This document shows positions 46,429 through 57,180 of a stretch of DNA of 64,000 nt, piece by piece (position 1 is the stretch's first letter; every line of letters begins with the position of its first letter). The DNA lies in NCBI GenBank assembly GCA_018350325.1, contig JAEVLN010000013.1, forward strand, positions 2,322,624-2,386,623, in the 5' to 3' direction. The notes beneath the pieces were generated by a model that made no database searches, was not told the origin of the DNA, and was given only the letters and a program-made list of their open reading frames with translations. The stretch comes from Globodera rostochiensis. Lineage: Eukaryota > Nematoda > Chromadorea > Rhabditida > Heteroderidae. Made by a program: the position numbers and the translations under genes.

Positions 46429-48391
46429 TCAGTTTTTTGTTAAGTGGAAAATAATTTGTGAGACGGGCCATTGAACAAAACAATAGAAAATAGTTGCGAC
46501 TACGAAACTCATCAGAACGGCTGGGGGGAGGGCGACGAGGAGGCCAAAAGGGGACATCGATTCTTGAAATGCGGCGATGTGCGTGAAGAAGAAAACAACG
46601 GGCATGTGAGTGAGGGCGGTGGAGAAGCTCAGGCGGGCGAGCACAGTCCAAAGTCGCTGGGTGAGAGGAGCAAAGCTGAAGAAAGAATGTGATGAAAGGG
46701 TGAGGTTGGCTGGAGATGAACCTTTTTACTGAGAAGAGGTAGCCGATAACCATCGCTCCCACGCCGGAGGCGAAAAGTGTTCGAAAGATTGCAGTGTAAA
46801 GCGTATTGTAAGGAGTGGTCCCTTGGTCTGGATACCAATACTGCGGCAGAATTCCATACACACACCCGACGGCGACACAAACGCCCACCCAGAAAATTGT
46901 TTTGTGTTGTAATCTGAGCATTTCTATCCATTCAGAAGAAGGCGAATTGTCGGCACGCAAAGTGACCAGTCCGATGAGGAGCCCGACGAGGAAAGGGCCG
47001 CATTTTGTGGTTGGACGGGTGTATATTTCGTGAAGAGACTCATAGTCGGGACGGACAGAGACAGAGAAGAACTGATTGACGGATTGTCTGAGCAACAGCT
47101 TAAAACTCAAAACTTACTGGAATATCAACGTCACTTTTGTTACAGATCCCATTGGAAACACATATGAATGCACGAAGGCACATTGACCCAATGATCAGAC
47201 CGATCATAAGACTCAAACCCGCCCTTCGGTGTCGAGAGAGAAAGTGGAGGAGGAAGGGGACGAGCAGATGGCACTGCCAGTCCAGTCCGAGATGCCACAG
47301 GTAGCTAAAACAGGTGGGCCGGCTCCAATTGCTAAGGAGAAGCGCGTGAGCGATGAGCTGAGCATTGGTGCAGTTTGAGGCCATTGTGTGATGGAATCTG
47401 ATGACATTAATGCCGAGGTTATGCGATAACTCACAGTGGAAGTGCACGTCGACTTGATCCAGTGGCCAATAAAACGAAGGCCAATGTTGTGGGTGCGAGC
47501 CGAAGCCACCGATGCAGATAAAATTTGATAGAATTCCGCCAAAAGCCCAGATGGAACTGCCATCGACGATGCCACGACCTGGCGGCCAACAAACCGGAAA
47601 GGACCAGGAAAATCTCTACACCCAGAGCAGAGTTCCCTGAACATGAAATGTTCCTTTTTTTAAAGTTAGTGTGCTATGATTCTTAATTACTTATCCTGGC
47701 GTTCTTTTCATAGATTTTCCCAATCAGTACAACAGAAAATGTAATTTATTACTGATTTTTAGCTTAATGATAGTTAAAAAGAAATTTTTCTGAGTACAAA
47801 CCGAAGACGGGGCCAAGAAAAGGATGGGCATGGATGGACTGCCTGAACATTGTTATTACCAACATTACATGTTAAAAGGTTATTAATTGAAGAGATCGCC
47901 GTGTGGAAGTCCCAATAACGTGTCGAGACGGCCTTCATTGCCGAGATGATTGCTTATCACCCAACAAATGGCCCATACACGGAACAAGTCCAAGAAGGCC
48001 AGACGTTGTTCAGTTGGAGAACGGACACGGAATAGAGCAGTGAGGGCATTGCGAGGATTGAAAATCTGAAGGCATAAGATGATGGATAGATTAGATGGGA
48101 GGGATGGGGGGGGGTAAATGCCGGAGGTGGCATATTAACATTAAATACCCGGAGGGATACGTTGGTCGAACGGATTGGGCTCAGCAGCACCACCAGAAGG
48201 ACGAAAAACGCCCATACGAACAGAACAGAAAAAGGCAATGAGTATTCGAAGTTTCCACCATTAGCGTCGCCTTCCAGCATTGTATAAGATAAAAAACCTG
48301 TGACTATTGGAAAAAATTTGGGAAGTGGAAAACGGTGAACATAAAGAGGGAACATAAAGAGCAATTCGCTGCTGTTCACGGGAGACAAAGG
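46429..48391 (-). CDS. Acyltransferase-3 (NRF-6/OACYL-type) membrane protein, 5' incomplete
   Basis: Minus-strand exons in translation order: 48149-48391, 47920-48065, 47802-47842, 47435-47636, 47118-47397, 46722-47071, 46429-46675, about 502 residues in one frame. Visible family landmarks are a first hydrophobic segment, then RLAFLDLFRVWAICWVISNHLG (catalytic-region His), GVEIFLVLSGLLAAR, FYLHRWLRLAP, and WHLGLDWQCHLLVPFLL. YTRPTTKCGPFLVGLLIG and ARLSFSTALTHMP follow before the last membrane spans. Such proteins are multi-pass acyltransferases; the nematode NRF-6 group affects lipid transport and drug response. The N-terminal NRF domain usual in this group was not found. The first visible exon begins at an acceptor (TTTCCAG), so upstream exons are missing or lie beyond the repeats at 48.5 kb. 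Confidence 0.85.
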
Positions 48392-51000
48392 CTGGAAAAT
48401 AAATAGTTTATTGACGTGATGCTGTTCAGGGAGCGAACTACACGAAGAACAAAACGTAGTCCCCGGTCTAAGGGTTTTAAGACCGAGGATAATTTATTGA
48501 AAAGGAAAAACGAAAAATAATAAGAATATCAAGATTTGATTTTCCCTACATCCGCTTGTCACGCTGATTACGAATCCGAAAGATTTTTGTCGGAAAGCAC
48601 TAAGAAAGTTATGCCTCCTCAAAGTTTGCAAAACCATAGGAAGGAGGGACCCTTTTGGTCAAAATTTGTGTAAAATTTTTTCTTCAAAAATTGTCTAAAA
48701 ATATGTTATGTATTTGATGCACTGATTACGAACTCGTCAATAGATATAAAAAAAGAGAATTTAAAGCGGTTTTGAATCTGTTAAATTTTTAAAAATTAAG
48801 GAAAACACGACTTTTAAGTAGGGTAGGCCGGGAAATCCCCGGTTTTTCGAATTTCGGTCCCGGTTTTTGAAAAATCGTAATCCCGATTTTGGCTGTAAAT
48901 TTATCGTTTGTAATTGCGATTGGATTTTACTACAAACACACAATTTCAGACAAACGGAAAATGTCCCAACCTTTCATTGTACAATTTGTTCAAAATATTT
49001 TGCTTACAATATTTTTCCTCTTATTAATAATACTTAAGGCATTAAAATGAATTCAAAATTTTCTTAGATTAAAATGAGGTATTTTATCTAATTAACGGTT
49101 TTTTAAAGATTCTCAAAAAAAAACATTTTCTGAAAAATTGACTATAACTTTTTGAATTTTCAAGAATTTCATACAATTAGGGATGAAAAATTGTGCGGAT
49201 ACTTAAAAAATAAAAATCACTCAACATTTGACAAAGTTATGAATTTTTAAAGTGATTTAGTCCACCCAAAAATGAAATCAAAAATTTTAAAATTTCATCT
49301 TAAATATTTTTTAAAAAATCGAAATAAATTTTAAAAATTTGGCGTTTGAACTAACGACAAACGATAAAAATTTAAATTGTGATTGGAGATAAACGACAAA
49401 CGATAAAAATTTAAATTCTGATTGGAGATAAACGACAAACGCCATTTTTGAGGCCCTAATTGAATTGGAAAGTTTAAAGTTCGAAAAATGTTCGAATTCG
49501 GGTCCGGGACTGTATTTGCTCTATTCGACCTCCGAACCGGTAGCCAGCCGCTACTGGCCGCCGTAGTCGAGTGTGCGCTGTTTTGGCCAGACTACTCAAG
49601 CTGCCAGTCAACCGATTGACTGAAAAATATCCAAAAAATCAAACAATCGCTTCTTTCCTGCAATAATGTCGCGGTCCGCGCGCCAGCCCTGTTACCGATC
49701 TGAGAAAGGAAGTGTTGCCCGAAAATCTTAGAACCTCCTATTTTGTTGTCATCACAATTTGCTCCTTTACAATTTTGATTATGATTAAAGTAAAACATAA
49801 AAAAAGTATATGAATTACCTGAAATTATTACTTAATATGAAATTATTTTTTGGCTGTTACGAACATCCCTGATGGCACTGCGGGGGGGGGGGGTATTATT
49901 GCTACGGTGGGGCCCAAAGCAGGCAAATAAAGAATTTTGATGGCGGGGAGTGAATCCGGAAATTGGACAGGAAAAGAGAACAATGGGCGATTTGAAAGGA
50001 TTATTTCCTAAAATAAACTCACAAACAAAACGAACGGCGGGCGGGCGGGGGGGGGGGGGGGATTGACCACCCCATCACCGCCACAAAATCAGTCCAGTAC
50101 CATAGTCATGTTCATTTTCCGCTTCTTCTATCCGTTTGTTCGAAGACAAAAATTTATTTATTTGACCTTTTTATTGACAAATAATGGGGAATGACAAAAA
50201 GAAGACTGGTTTTCGGATGTTTGTTTAAATGACAAAAGTGGATGGATCGCCACAGTTTTGCTTTTTCTGATTTGCCTGCTCCTGTTGGGTGAAATCCCTT
50301 TGGCACTCATTGCTCCCAATCACTTCGCCCTTCCCTCTTCCACCTAATCACTCAAATTGCTACAATTTCACTCACTTTCTTACACTCTCTTCTTTATCCT
50401 CCGTCTGTTAATTCTCGAGTAAGGGACAAGGAATATGCTTACGGGGATTTGTCGAGAGTGGGGCGGCGATTTGGTGGGGTGGGTGGGTGGATCATGACGA
50501 CAGACAATGGACGGAAGGGGCGGATCAAGCATGACGGAAGGGAGTGGGAAAACAACAATAAAGGGGGTGGGTGGGTGACGAAAACCAGTCAGTAAGTGGG
50601 CCAATGTGCTGCTGCTTTCGAGGTGGGGGGGGGGGGGATTCGGCTGTTCGGAAGAGGGACAGAAGACTCCCTCCCCGCCGGCGGTACCAACACCGTCGGT
50701 CGCCATCAGAGTTTGGACTGGCGAAGACAGACGTTGTCCACCATTCCGCTACCGTCAGCTGAGGGCATTGACCCCATCAACCTGGTCCCATCCGATCGAT
50801 GATCGCTTTCAGTGTCCGCCAGACAGATGATCGGTGTCACCTCCCCCCCCCGATTTGCTTTCTTCTTTCAGACATTAATCCCGCCTGAATTTGTTTTTCC
50901 CTAATAATCCGCAAATTGAAATTTCATTAACTTGTATAGTAGTTATTGTAACTGTCCATTCTTTTTAACCCATTTAGAATTTGGAAAAGCTGCGGCAAAA
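48392..51000. other. Repeats and low-complexity DNA upstream of asparagine synthetase
   Basis: 48545-48800 repeats the GATTACGAATC unit seen at 12.0 and 53.1 kb. 48815-49440 has CCCGGTTTTT-like and ACGACAAACGATAAA words resembling two ends of a TIR element. 49490-49585 has the CCCGAATTCG-type core and the CGCCGTAGTCGAGTGTGCG motif. 49880-50830 is rich in poly-G and GGTGGG runs. No exon was recognised. Confidence 0.45.
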
Positions 51001-53947
51001 ATGTGCGGGATCTGGGTGAGTTATGTCCGTCCTTTGCTCGTCCTACCATATTCTTTATTTACTGTCCAGGCAATGTTGGGCACTGAGTACGTGCCGTCAA
51101 AACACCAGAAAGAATTTCTTAAAATTGCCGGGAGGGGTCCGGACCTGACCATCATCAGCCGAGTGTCGTCCCGGGTCTGGCTGGGCTTCCATCGTCTCGC
51201 CATAGTTCAGGTGGCACAAAATTCCGGCAATGTTCATTCCAAGCTCAGCCCGGCGACTCTCCGAGCGAACAACCCATTTGCGCGGATGGCCTTTCGGTGG
51301 TGTGTAACGGTGAGATTTACAACCATCTCGCGCTGAAGGATCATTCACTGGTGGACAATTCATTCGTCCGGTCGGTCGTCTTTTGTCTGTTGCCTCTCAT
51401 TAGGACAAATGCCGCAGGAACGGAGGCAGCGATTGTGCCGCAATTATCCACGCTTTCCGTTCTTCCGGAAACGATTTGCGTAATTTGACGATGACGCCAT
51501 GTTGAAACCCTCCCCCCCCCCTCCCCCGAAGGTCGCTGCTGTGCCTCACTGGATGGAGTGTTCGCGTTTGCCATGGTTGATAGGACGTTCCTCTACCTAG
51601 GCAGAGACCCAATTGGCGTTCGTCCCCTCTTTTATGGATTCACTGGCCAAGGTGCCCTTCCATGTGTCATTTTTTGGACACATTTCCCTTAAAACTCCGG
51701 AAGGCTTGCTTATTGGTTCCGAGATCAAAAGTATCGAGAAACTCTGCAAAAGAATCAGCTTCTTCCCTCCGGGATGTTGTGCGCAAATTCCCTTGGGCCC
51801 AACTTTTTCAACGGATCAGCCAATAAAGTTTCAACGGTTCTTTCAAATCCCTTCCATTGTCGATTGTGCCATCAGCGTGTTCGATGCAAAAGTTTGTCAA
51901 TTACTGATTTTTCTAGCTTTAAACCATTTTACATCAGACAATTACCCACAAGTTGTTGATTGAGGCGGTTGAAAAGCGGCTGATGGGCAATCGCCAGTTT
52001 GGTTTTATGCTGTCGGGCGGGCTGGACTCCTCACTAGTGGCCGGTTGGTGTAACCGGGACAGCTTAACTTTTTTTCTCTCAGCATTGGCCACTCGTTTTC
52101 TGCATTCAAATGACGTTTCGGCATCTCCGACCGCTTTTTCTGTTGGTTTTGAGGACTCTCCAGACCTAGAAAATGCTCGTAGAATGGCCGAGTATTTGGG
52201 CATTGCTCATCACGTGTTGGTGATCAGTCCCCAGGATTGTGTTGAGGCGATCCCTGGTGCGTTTATTCATCTTCGTTCCGGCACAAATTAAGGCCGATCA
52301 AGTTGTAGAAGTTATCTATTCCCTGGAGACATTCGACCCGCTCGTCGTGCGTTGTGGAGTGGCACACTTTCTGCTCTGCAAACACATCGCCGCCAAAAGC
52401 GAAGTGAAAGTACTGCTCTCCGGTGAGCAGCAATTGGGGCCTCCGTTGGGCTCCAACCCTCTCTTTAGGCGAAGGTGCGGACGAACTGTTCGGCTCCTAC
52501 GCTTACATGCAGCAAGCCCCAAACGCACATCAGCTCCACCAAGAAATACACCGCCGGCTCCAACTGCTCCATCAATACGATGTTCTTCGCTGTGACCGGT
52601 CGTTACATTCCCATGTTGCCACTTACATTAGCCTCAGTGCAATTTCAGCTGCACTTCCTGTCATGGGTTGGAGATCCGCGTTCCTTTCCTAGACAAAAAG
52701 TTCGTTTCTTTTGTCGCCCGACTTCCGCCGAGGTGCTTTTTTGGAAACATTGCTCTATCACTTCATCTCCTTTATGTTTTTAGCTTTAAACACATCCCGC
52801 AGAAGATAGAAAAGTACATTCTTCGCAGTGCCTTTCAAAATCTTTTGCCAGATGAAGTGTTATGGCGTAGCAAAGAGGGCTTTAGTGAAGCCCTCGGAAA
52901 GGTGTTCATATCCGAGTTGTGGTGCTCTGTCTTCAAAATAATGTTCAGGTCGATCTTGGCGAAGTTCTAGAGAAGCACGCCCACGAGTTGATTGGGGTAA
53001 TTCGTTTAACCGCATTACTTCACCGGAATTTCTATCTTATATGTCCCTCGCTCAGAAATGGATAAATTATATATCATTCAACTCGCCTCGTCGAGCTGAT
53101 TACGAATCTGCAAAAATTTTGAGTCGCTCTCGATTCAGAGCAAAGTTATGGCTCCTCAAAGTTGGCCAAAAACCATAGGGGGACCCTTTGGGCCAAAATT
53201 TTTGGGAAATTTTTTTATACTAAAAAGGGTCTGAAAATGAGTTATTGACACGGAAAATAGCAGCCAAAGTACCGCACACTCGACTACGGCGGCCAGTAGG
53301 TAGGGCGAGACTCCGGGCTCCGGAAGAAGTCCGCGCGTGACCCGGCTGGGGGTCTCGCGCGCGCCCGCTCCGCGGGTCCCCGCGCGCTCGCCCCCCAGTG
53401 GCGCTCGTCAGACTTCTTCCTCCGCCCTCCGTCTCGCCCCACTACTTGCTCCGTCATCGCATGCTCGCTGTTGGCGGGCCGTTACACGGCCTTTCATTAT
53501 TTAATCCGGCTTAAAAGTCGCTTTTTCCTTAATTTTCAAAAATTTAAACCGGTTCAAAAACCGCTTTAAATGCTCAATTTTTAATTTTTATTGACGTTCG
53601 TAATCAGTGCATTAAATAACTTATTTGAGACACTTTTGCTCAGAATCAAGAGCGACTCAAAATTTTTGCAGATTCGTAATCAGCTCGACGAGGGGAGTTG
53701 AATGATATATAATTTATCCATTTGTAAGCGAGGGACATATAAGATAGAAATACCACTTCACCTACAGCAGACTAATAATTTGGCTTTTTGGGACACACAC
53801 TTCGCCAATCGGGCCTTGCTTTTCCCATTACAAACGCCACAGACAAAGGAAGAGTTCTGGTACCGGATGTTATTCGAACAAAGATTCAATTTGCGTAAGC
53901 TGGACACTGTTATTCACACCAAAGTATACAGGTGGGCGGGTGGTTGA
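51001..53947 (+). CDS. Asparagine synthetase (glutamine-hydrolysing)
   Basis: Exons 51001-51015, 51070-51210, 51249-51365, 51404-51479, 51532-51651, 51704-51891, 51938-52043, 52083-52240 (end uncertain), 52293-52422, 52469-52598, 52649-52732, 52784-52901, 52949-52996 and 53768-53947 give about 536 residues. The first exon is only MCGIW, placing the catalytic Cys2 of the class II glutaminase domain. RGPD, GFHRLAIV, CNGEIYNH and GRDPIGVRPLF follow. The synthetase half has the ATP-binding SGGLDSSLVA, EDSPDLENAR, SLETFD, SGEGADELF, HGLEIRVPFLD and LWRSKEGFSEA. It makes asparagine from aspartate, glutamine and ATP in the cytosol. The exon ending at 52240 may instead use a GC donor at 52246. The last intron holds a TIR element. 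C. elegans has several such genes, and the orthologue was not chosen. Confidence 0.92.
53026..53755. mobile_element. TIR element inside the last asparagine synthetase intron
   Basis: The left end is GAATTTCTATCTTATATG and the right end CATATAAGATAGAAATACCA, with flanks CTTCACCG (53018-53025) and CTTCACCT (53756-53763). The inverted arms are over 150 bp long. The centre (53268-53480) is a GC-rich island, itself an imperfect palindrome (GAAGAAGTC and GACTTCTTC), starting with CACACTCGACTACGGCGG. Without the insertion the intron would be about 33 bp. Confidence 0.75.
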
Positions 53948-54078
53948 AGGCGTTTTTACACAACTCGTTAACTTGTTTAAAATTTTTTCGTTATAACTTC
54001 TTTCAAACCTAACCAAATCAAACATTTTCGATACCAAAAAGCGGTTATGCCCAGAAACGCTTTTTTAGTCACAATAAA

Positions 54079-54357
54079 ATGTCGCGATTTAGGACGGCCG
54101 CTTGGCAAATTGCAGGCAGCATGGGCTCCTCTTTCAGCCTATCGGACGAAGAACAGCCATCGGCGGCGGAAAGCAGTGGGAGTGGGGACGAAAGCAAAGA
54201 GAATCATCCGCTGGAGGCGAGAGCAAAGGAAAGAGGAAAAAACGCAATTTTGAACGGCAATCAATTGTTGCTGAACGGGATGGAGGAGAGGGAGAACAAA
54301 ACGAAACGGATCAGACGAAGATCGACGGGAAGTGCGAAGTTGGCGGGGGTCGCTTGA
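54079..54357 (+). CDS. Small hydrophilic protein, unknown, doubtful
   Basis: A single open frame of 92 residues begins MSRFRTAAWQIAGSMG and continues with an acidic serine stretch (LSDEEQPSAAESSGSGDE), then a charged K/R/E part. No domain was recognised. It lies 131 bp after asparagine synthetase on the same strand. The composition looks coding-like rather than repeat-derived, but another frame (54102-54425) is also open, so the call is weak. It could also be the first exon of a longer gene. Confidence 0.35.
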   Translation: MSRFRTAAWQIAGSMGSSFSLSDEEQPSAAESSGSGDESKENHPLEARAKERGKNAILNGNQLLLNGMEERENKTKRIRRRSTGSAKLAGVA

Positions 54358-54811
54358 GGGGAGGCGGTGGAGGAAGGGAGACGAATGATGGGTCGAGCAA
54401 AAAGAGCACGCCAAGTGCTATTTGACGCGAATATCACATTCTAAAATAAGCCGAATAGCCTGTCTTTCTTCATTCAGAAACATTGGATCGGTTAAGAAAA
54501 ATAAAAAGTTTTTGTCATAATGTGCGAATAAAAGGAGGGCTGGCTGGGACGTGCACGGTGATTTCGTCAGTGATTGACTTCGTCAGTGATTTATTTTGAT
54601 TTTATTTAGTAAAATTGATTGAAGTATTTGTATATAAAAGGAATTTAAATTGAATTTAAATGATTTAGTACTATAATACAGATATAATATAAAATTGAGT
54701 TATAATAAGCCTTAGCTCGAACATTGGTAAAAAAACATTGCCTTTTATCTACCATATGCGTGCCCATTCATACGTATTTGACCTCCGCTTTTTGGGAAAT
54801 GGTCATTTATC

Positions 54812-55200
54812 TTGGTAAAATATCAACTCGTTCCCCTTTGCCCAACTTTTTTGGACTTTTTGCATTATAACTTTTTTTCTAGCGAACCAAATAATTTATT
54901 TTTGGTATCATTCGAAAGCAAACACTCAGTAGAAGCTATTAACAAGCAAAAGCTAACCGATTGGCCAAATGGCAAAAAAGTTATGGCCCAAAAATCAGAA
55001 AGTTTGAGTTTTGTGGCCAGAATGGCCATAACTTTTTTGCCATTCGGCCAATCGGTTAGCTTTTGCTTGTTAATAGCTTCTACTGAGTGTTTGCTTTCGA
55101 ATGATACCAAAAATAAATTATTTGGTTCGCTAGAAAAAAAAGTTATAATGCAAAAAGTTCAAAAAAGTTGGGCAAAGGGGAACGAGTTGATACTCGTCCC
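54812..55200. repeat. Near-perfect palindrome, arms about 164 bp
   Basis: The left arm 54826-54988 is inverted at 55024-55187 with only a few differences and a 35-bp spacer. The arms contain GGTATCATTCGAAAGC, related to single copies at 32.02 kb. The left end reads GGTAAAATATCAACTCG and the right end CGAGTTGATACTCGTCCC, so it looks like another GGTA-class element, but no target duplication is clear. Confidence 0.75.
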
Positions 55201-55329
55201 ATTTGTAGAAACCAACTTTTGATCCATTTTGGTTCTACCCGATTTATGCCAAAACATTACGCACCAGTTTTTGTTTTATACTCTGTCGAGACTCAAATGT
55301 TTTTACTTATTAGAACTAATAATGTATTT

Positions 55330-56042
55330 TGTCAGAACATGGGCAGGCCCCCTGCATTTTTGGGTTTTATTGCATTTTTCTTAAGCAATTTTTTTCAAAA
55401 AATTGTTTTTGGGGGTGTATTTTCTGCTTTACAGGAGGGGGGGGGGGGTGCGGTGCCGATAGGCGCCGCCGAGAAATTTTTCAATTTTTGACTCAATTTT
55501 GTTAAGGGATTTGCAATCAAAATTTTAAAAATACGGTACTTTTTTGGTTTTTAGGAGTGGAAAGGGTCCGGCGGCGCCGTCGGGAGAAATTTTCATGGAT
55601 TTTAACGCATTTGTGAAGAAATTTCTCAGAATTTTTGCAATTATTGGGTTTTGGGAAGGGGTCGCCGGCGGTGCCGATAGGCGCCGCCGATAAAAATTTT
55701 TGGATTTTTGACTCAACTTGTTAAGAAATATGGACTTAAAATATGGACTAAAACCCCCAAAATATGGACCAAAAAACCCAAAAAGTGTCAAAATATATGC
55801 TAAATCGGACCAAATCTTCTTAATTTATGCGTAAAAACCTAAAAAAGCCAAAATATGGATTTATATAGGTCGCTCTAATTCTAAAATTTTTCGAAATGAA
55901 TGCTATTTCTGGGCTTCTCTCATGATTCCCTATTCTACAAAAAAACATGTTAAAACATGAAAATCCGCGCTCTATTTATTAATAATGACTAGGGTGCGGA
56001 TTTTTAGTTAAGAAAATCTCTAAAGAGTTAACTAAATAGTGG
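55330..56042. repeat. Cluster of GC-hairpin-containing fragments
   Basis: GTGCCGATAGGCGCCGCCGA occurs at about 55452 and again at about 55671, and a shorter GGCGGCGCCG at 55571. Each is followed by AAATTTT(C/G) and TTGTTAAG. They look like three truncated cores of the hAT-like elements laid end to end. No gene was seen. Confidence 0.55.
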
Positions 56043-56050
56043 CAAAAAAG

Positions 56051-56571
56051 GGTAATACTGTGCTTTGGCCCCATCCCCCATTTTTTGAAAAAATACAAAC
56101 TTTTTTAAAAGCCATATAAAACAAGTTTCCGGGGGTTTTCGAGGTCACTAATCACGATTCTGACATTTATTTTATCCAATTCCGAACCCCGAACCCGAAT
56201 TCGAACAATTTTTAAAAGAAATTTTACAAAAAAATTAACATTTATTGCCCAAAATCGATGCAAATGCACGAAATTTAAAGTAACATGAATCGATGGACAA
56301 AAGCCAGCAGAATTTGAATTAGAGTAGTGAACGGTTCACAACGAATGGCCATTTCGTGCATTTGCATCGATTTTGGGCAATAAATGTTAATTTTTTTGTA
56401 AAATTTCTTTTTAAAAATTGTTCGAATTCGGGTTCGGGGTTCGGAATTGGGTAAAATAAATGTCAGAATCGTGATCAGTGACCTCGAAAACCCCCGGAAA
56501 CTTGTTTTACATGGCTTTTAAAAATTTTGTATTTTTTCAAAAAATGGGGGGGGGCAAAACACAGTATTACC
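56051..56571. mobile_element. Palindromic GGTA-class element
   Basis: Ends GGTAATACTGTG and inverse CACAGTATTACC have an exact duplication CAAAAAAG (56043-56050, 56572-56579). The 521 bp form one long inverted repeat with CCCGAACCCGAATTCGAAC near each centre-facing end. It shares end sequence with the 9662 element. Confidence 0.85.
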
Positions 56572-56689
56572 CAAAAAAGTGCCAAAATAGTGGCCTAAAT
56601 CCGGGTTCATAAGCGAAAATATTGATGAAAAAATGTGTGTAAAAATGACAATAATGGCTTAAAAACTTGTATTTTTACATGGTAAAATT

Positions 56690-56915
56690 ATTAATGGCGC
56701 CACTACAACTCGCCTATGTAACATTTCGCCTACACAGCCAAAAAGCAACACTTCGCCTACGCAACATTTCGCCTATTTACATTTCGCCTACACAACCAAT
56801 AGGCAACATTTCGCCTACAAGGTTAAAATATTACAACTCGCCTACGCAACATTTCGCCTATTTACATTTCGCCTACCCAGTCAAAAAGCAACATTTTGCC
56901 TACAAATTTAAAATT
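56690..56915. repeat. ATTTCGCCTAC word array
   Basis: Nine or more copies of CATTTCGCCTAC, ACAACTCGCCTAC and variants occur with irregular spacing. It resembles the subterminal word block of a TIR element, but I could not identify the ends. Confidence 0.6.
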
Positions 56916-57180
56916 TTTTAAAATTATTTTCTACGACAAACGATTAAGCATTTTGCAATGCGCAAAGAATTAAAGCTTCAATTTTATTAACTCATCCCAT
57001 TGGCAACAAAGAAATGATACAAAATGGATAATTGAATAGATTTTGGTAATAGAATGATAAAAGATACCGGCATAAAAGGTGAGAAAAGCGAATAGTGTGG
57101 AAGAAAAGAAAAGTCACTGAAATAATATTTGGGATAATAAATGGTGAATAAGAAAATAGCTCTCTCTCAAAAGTTTAATG

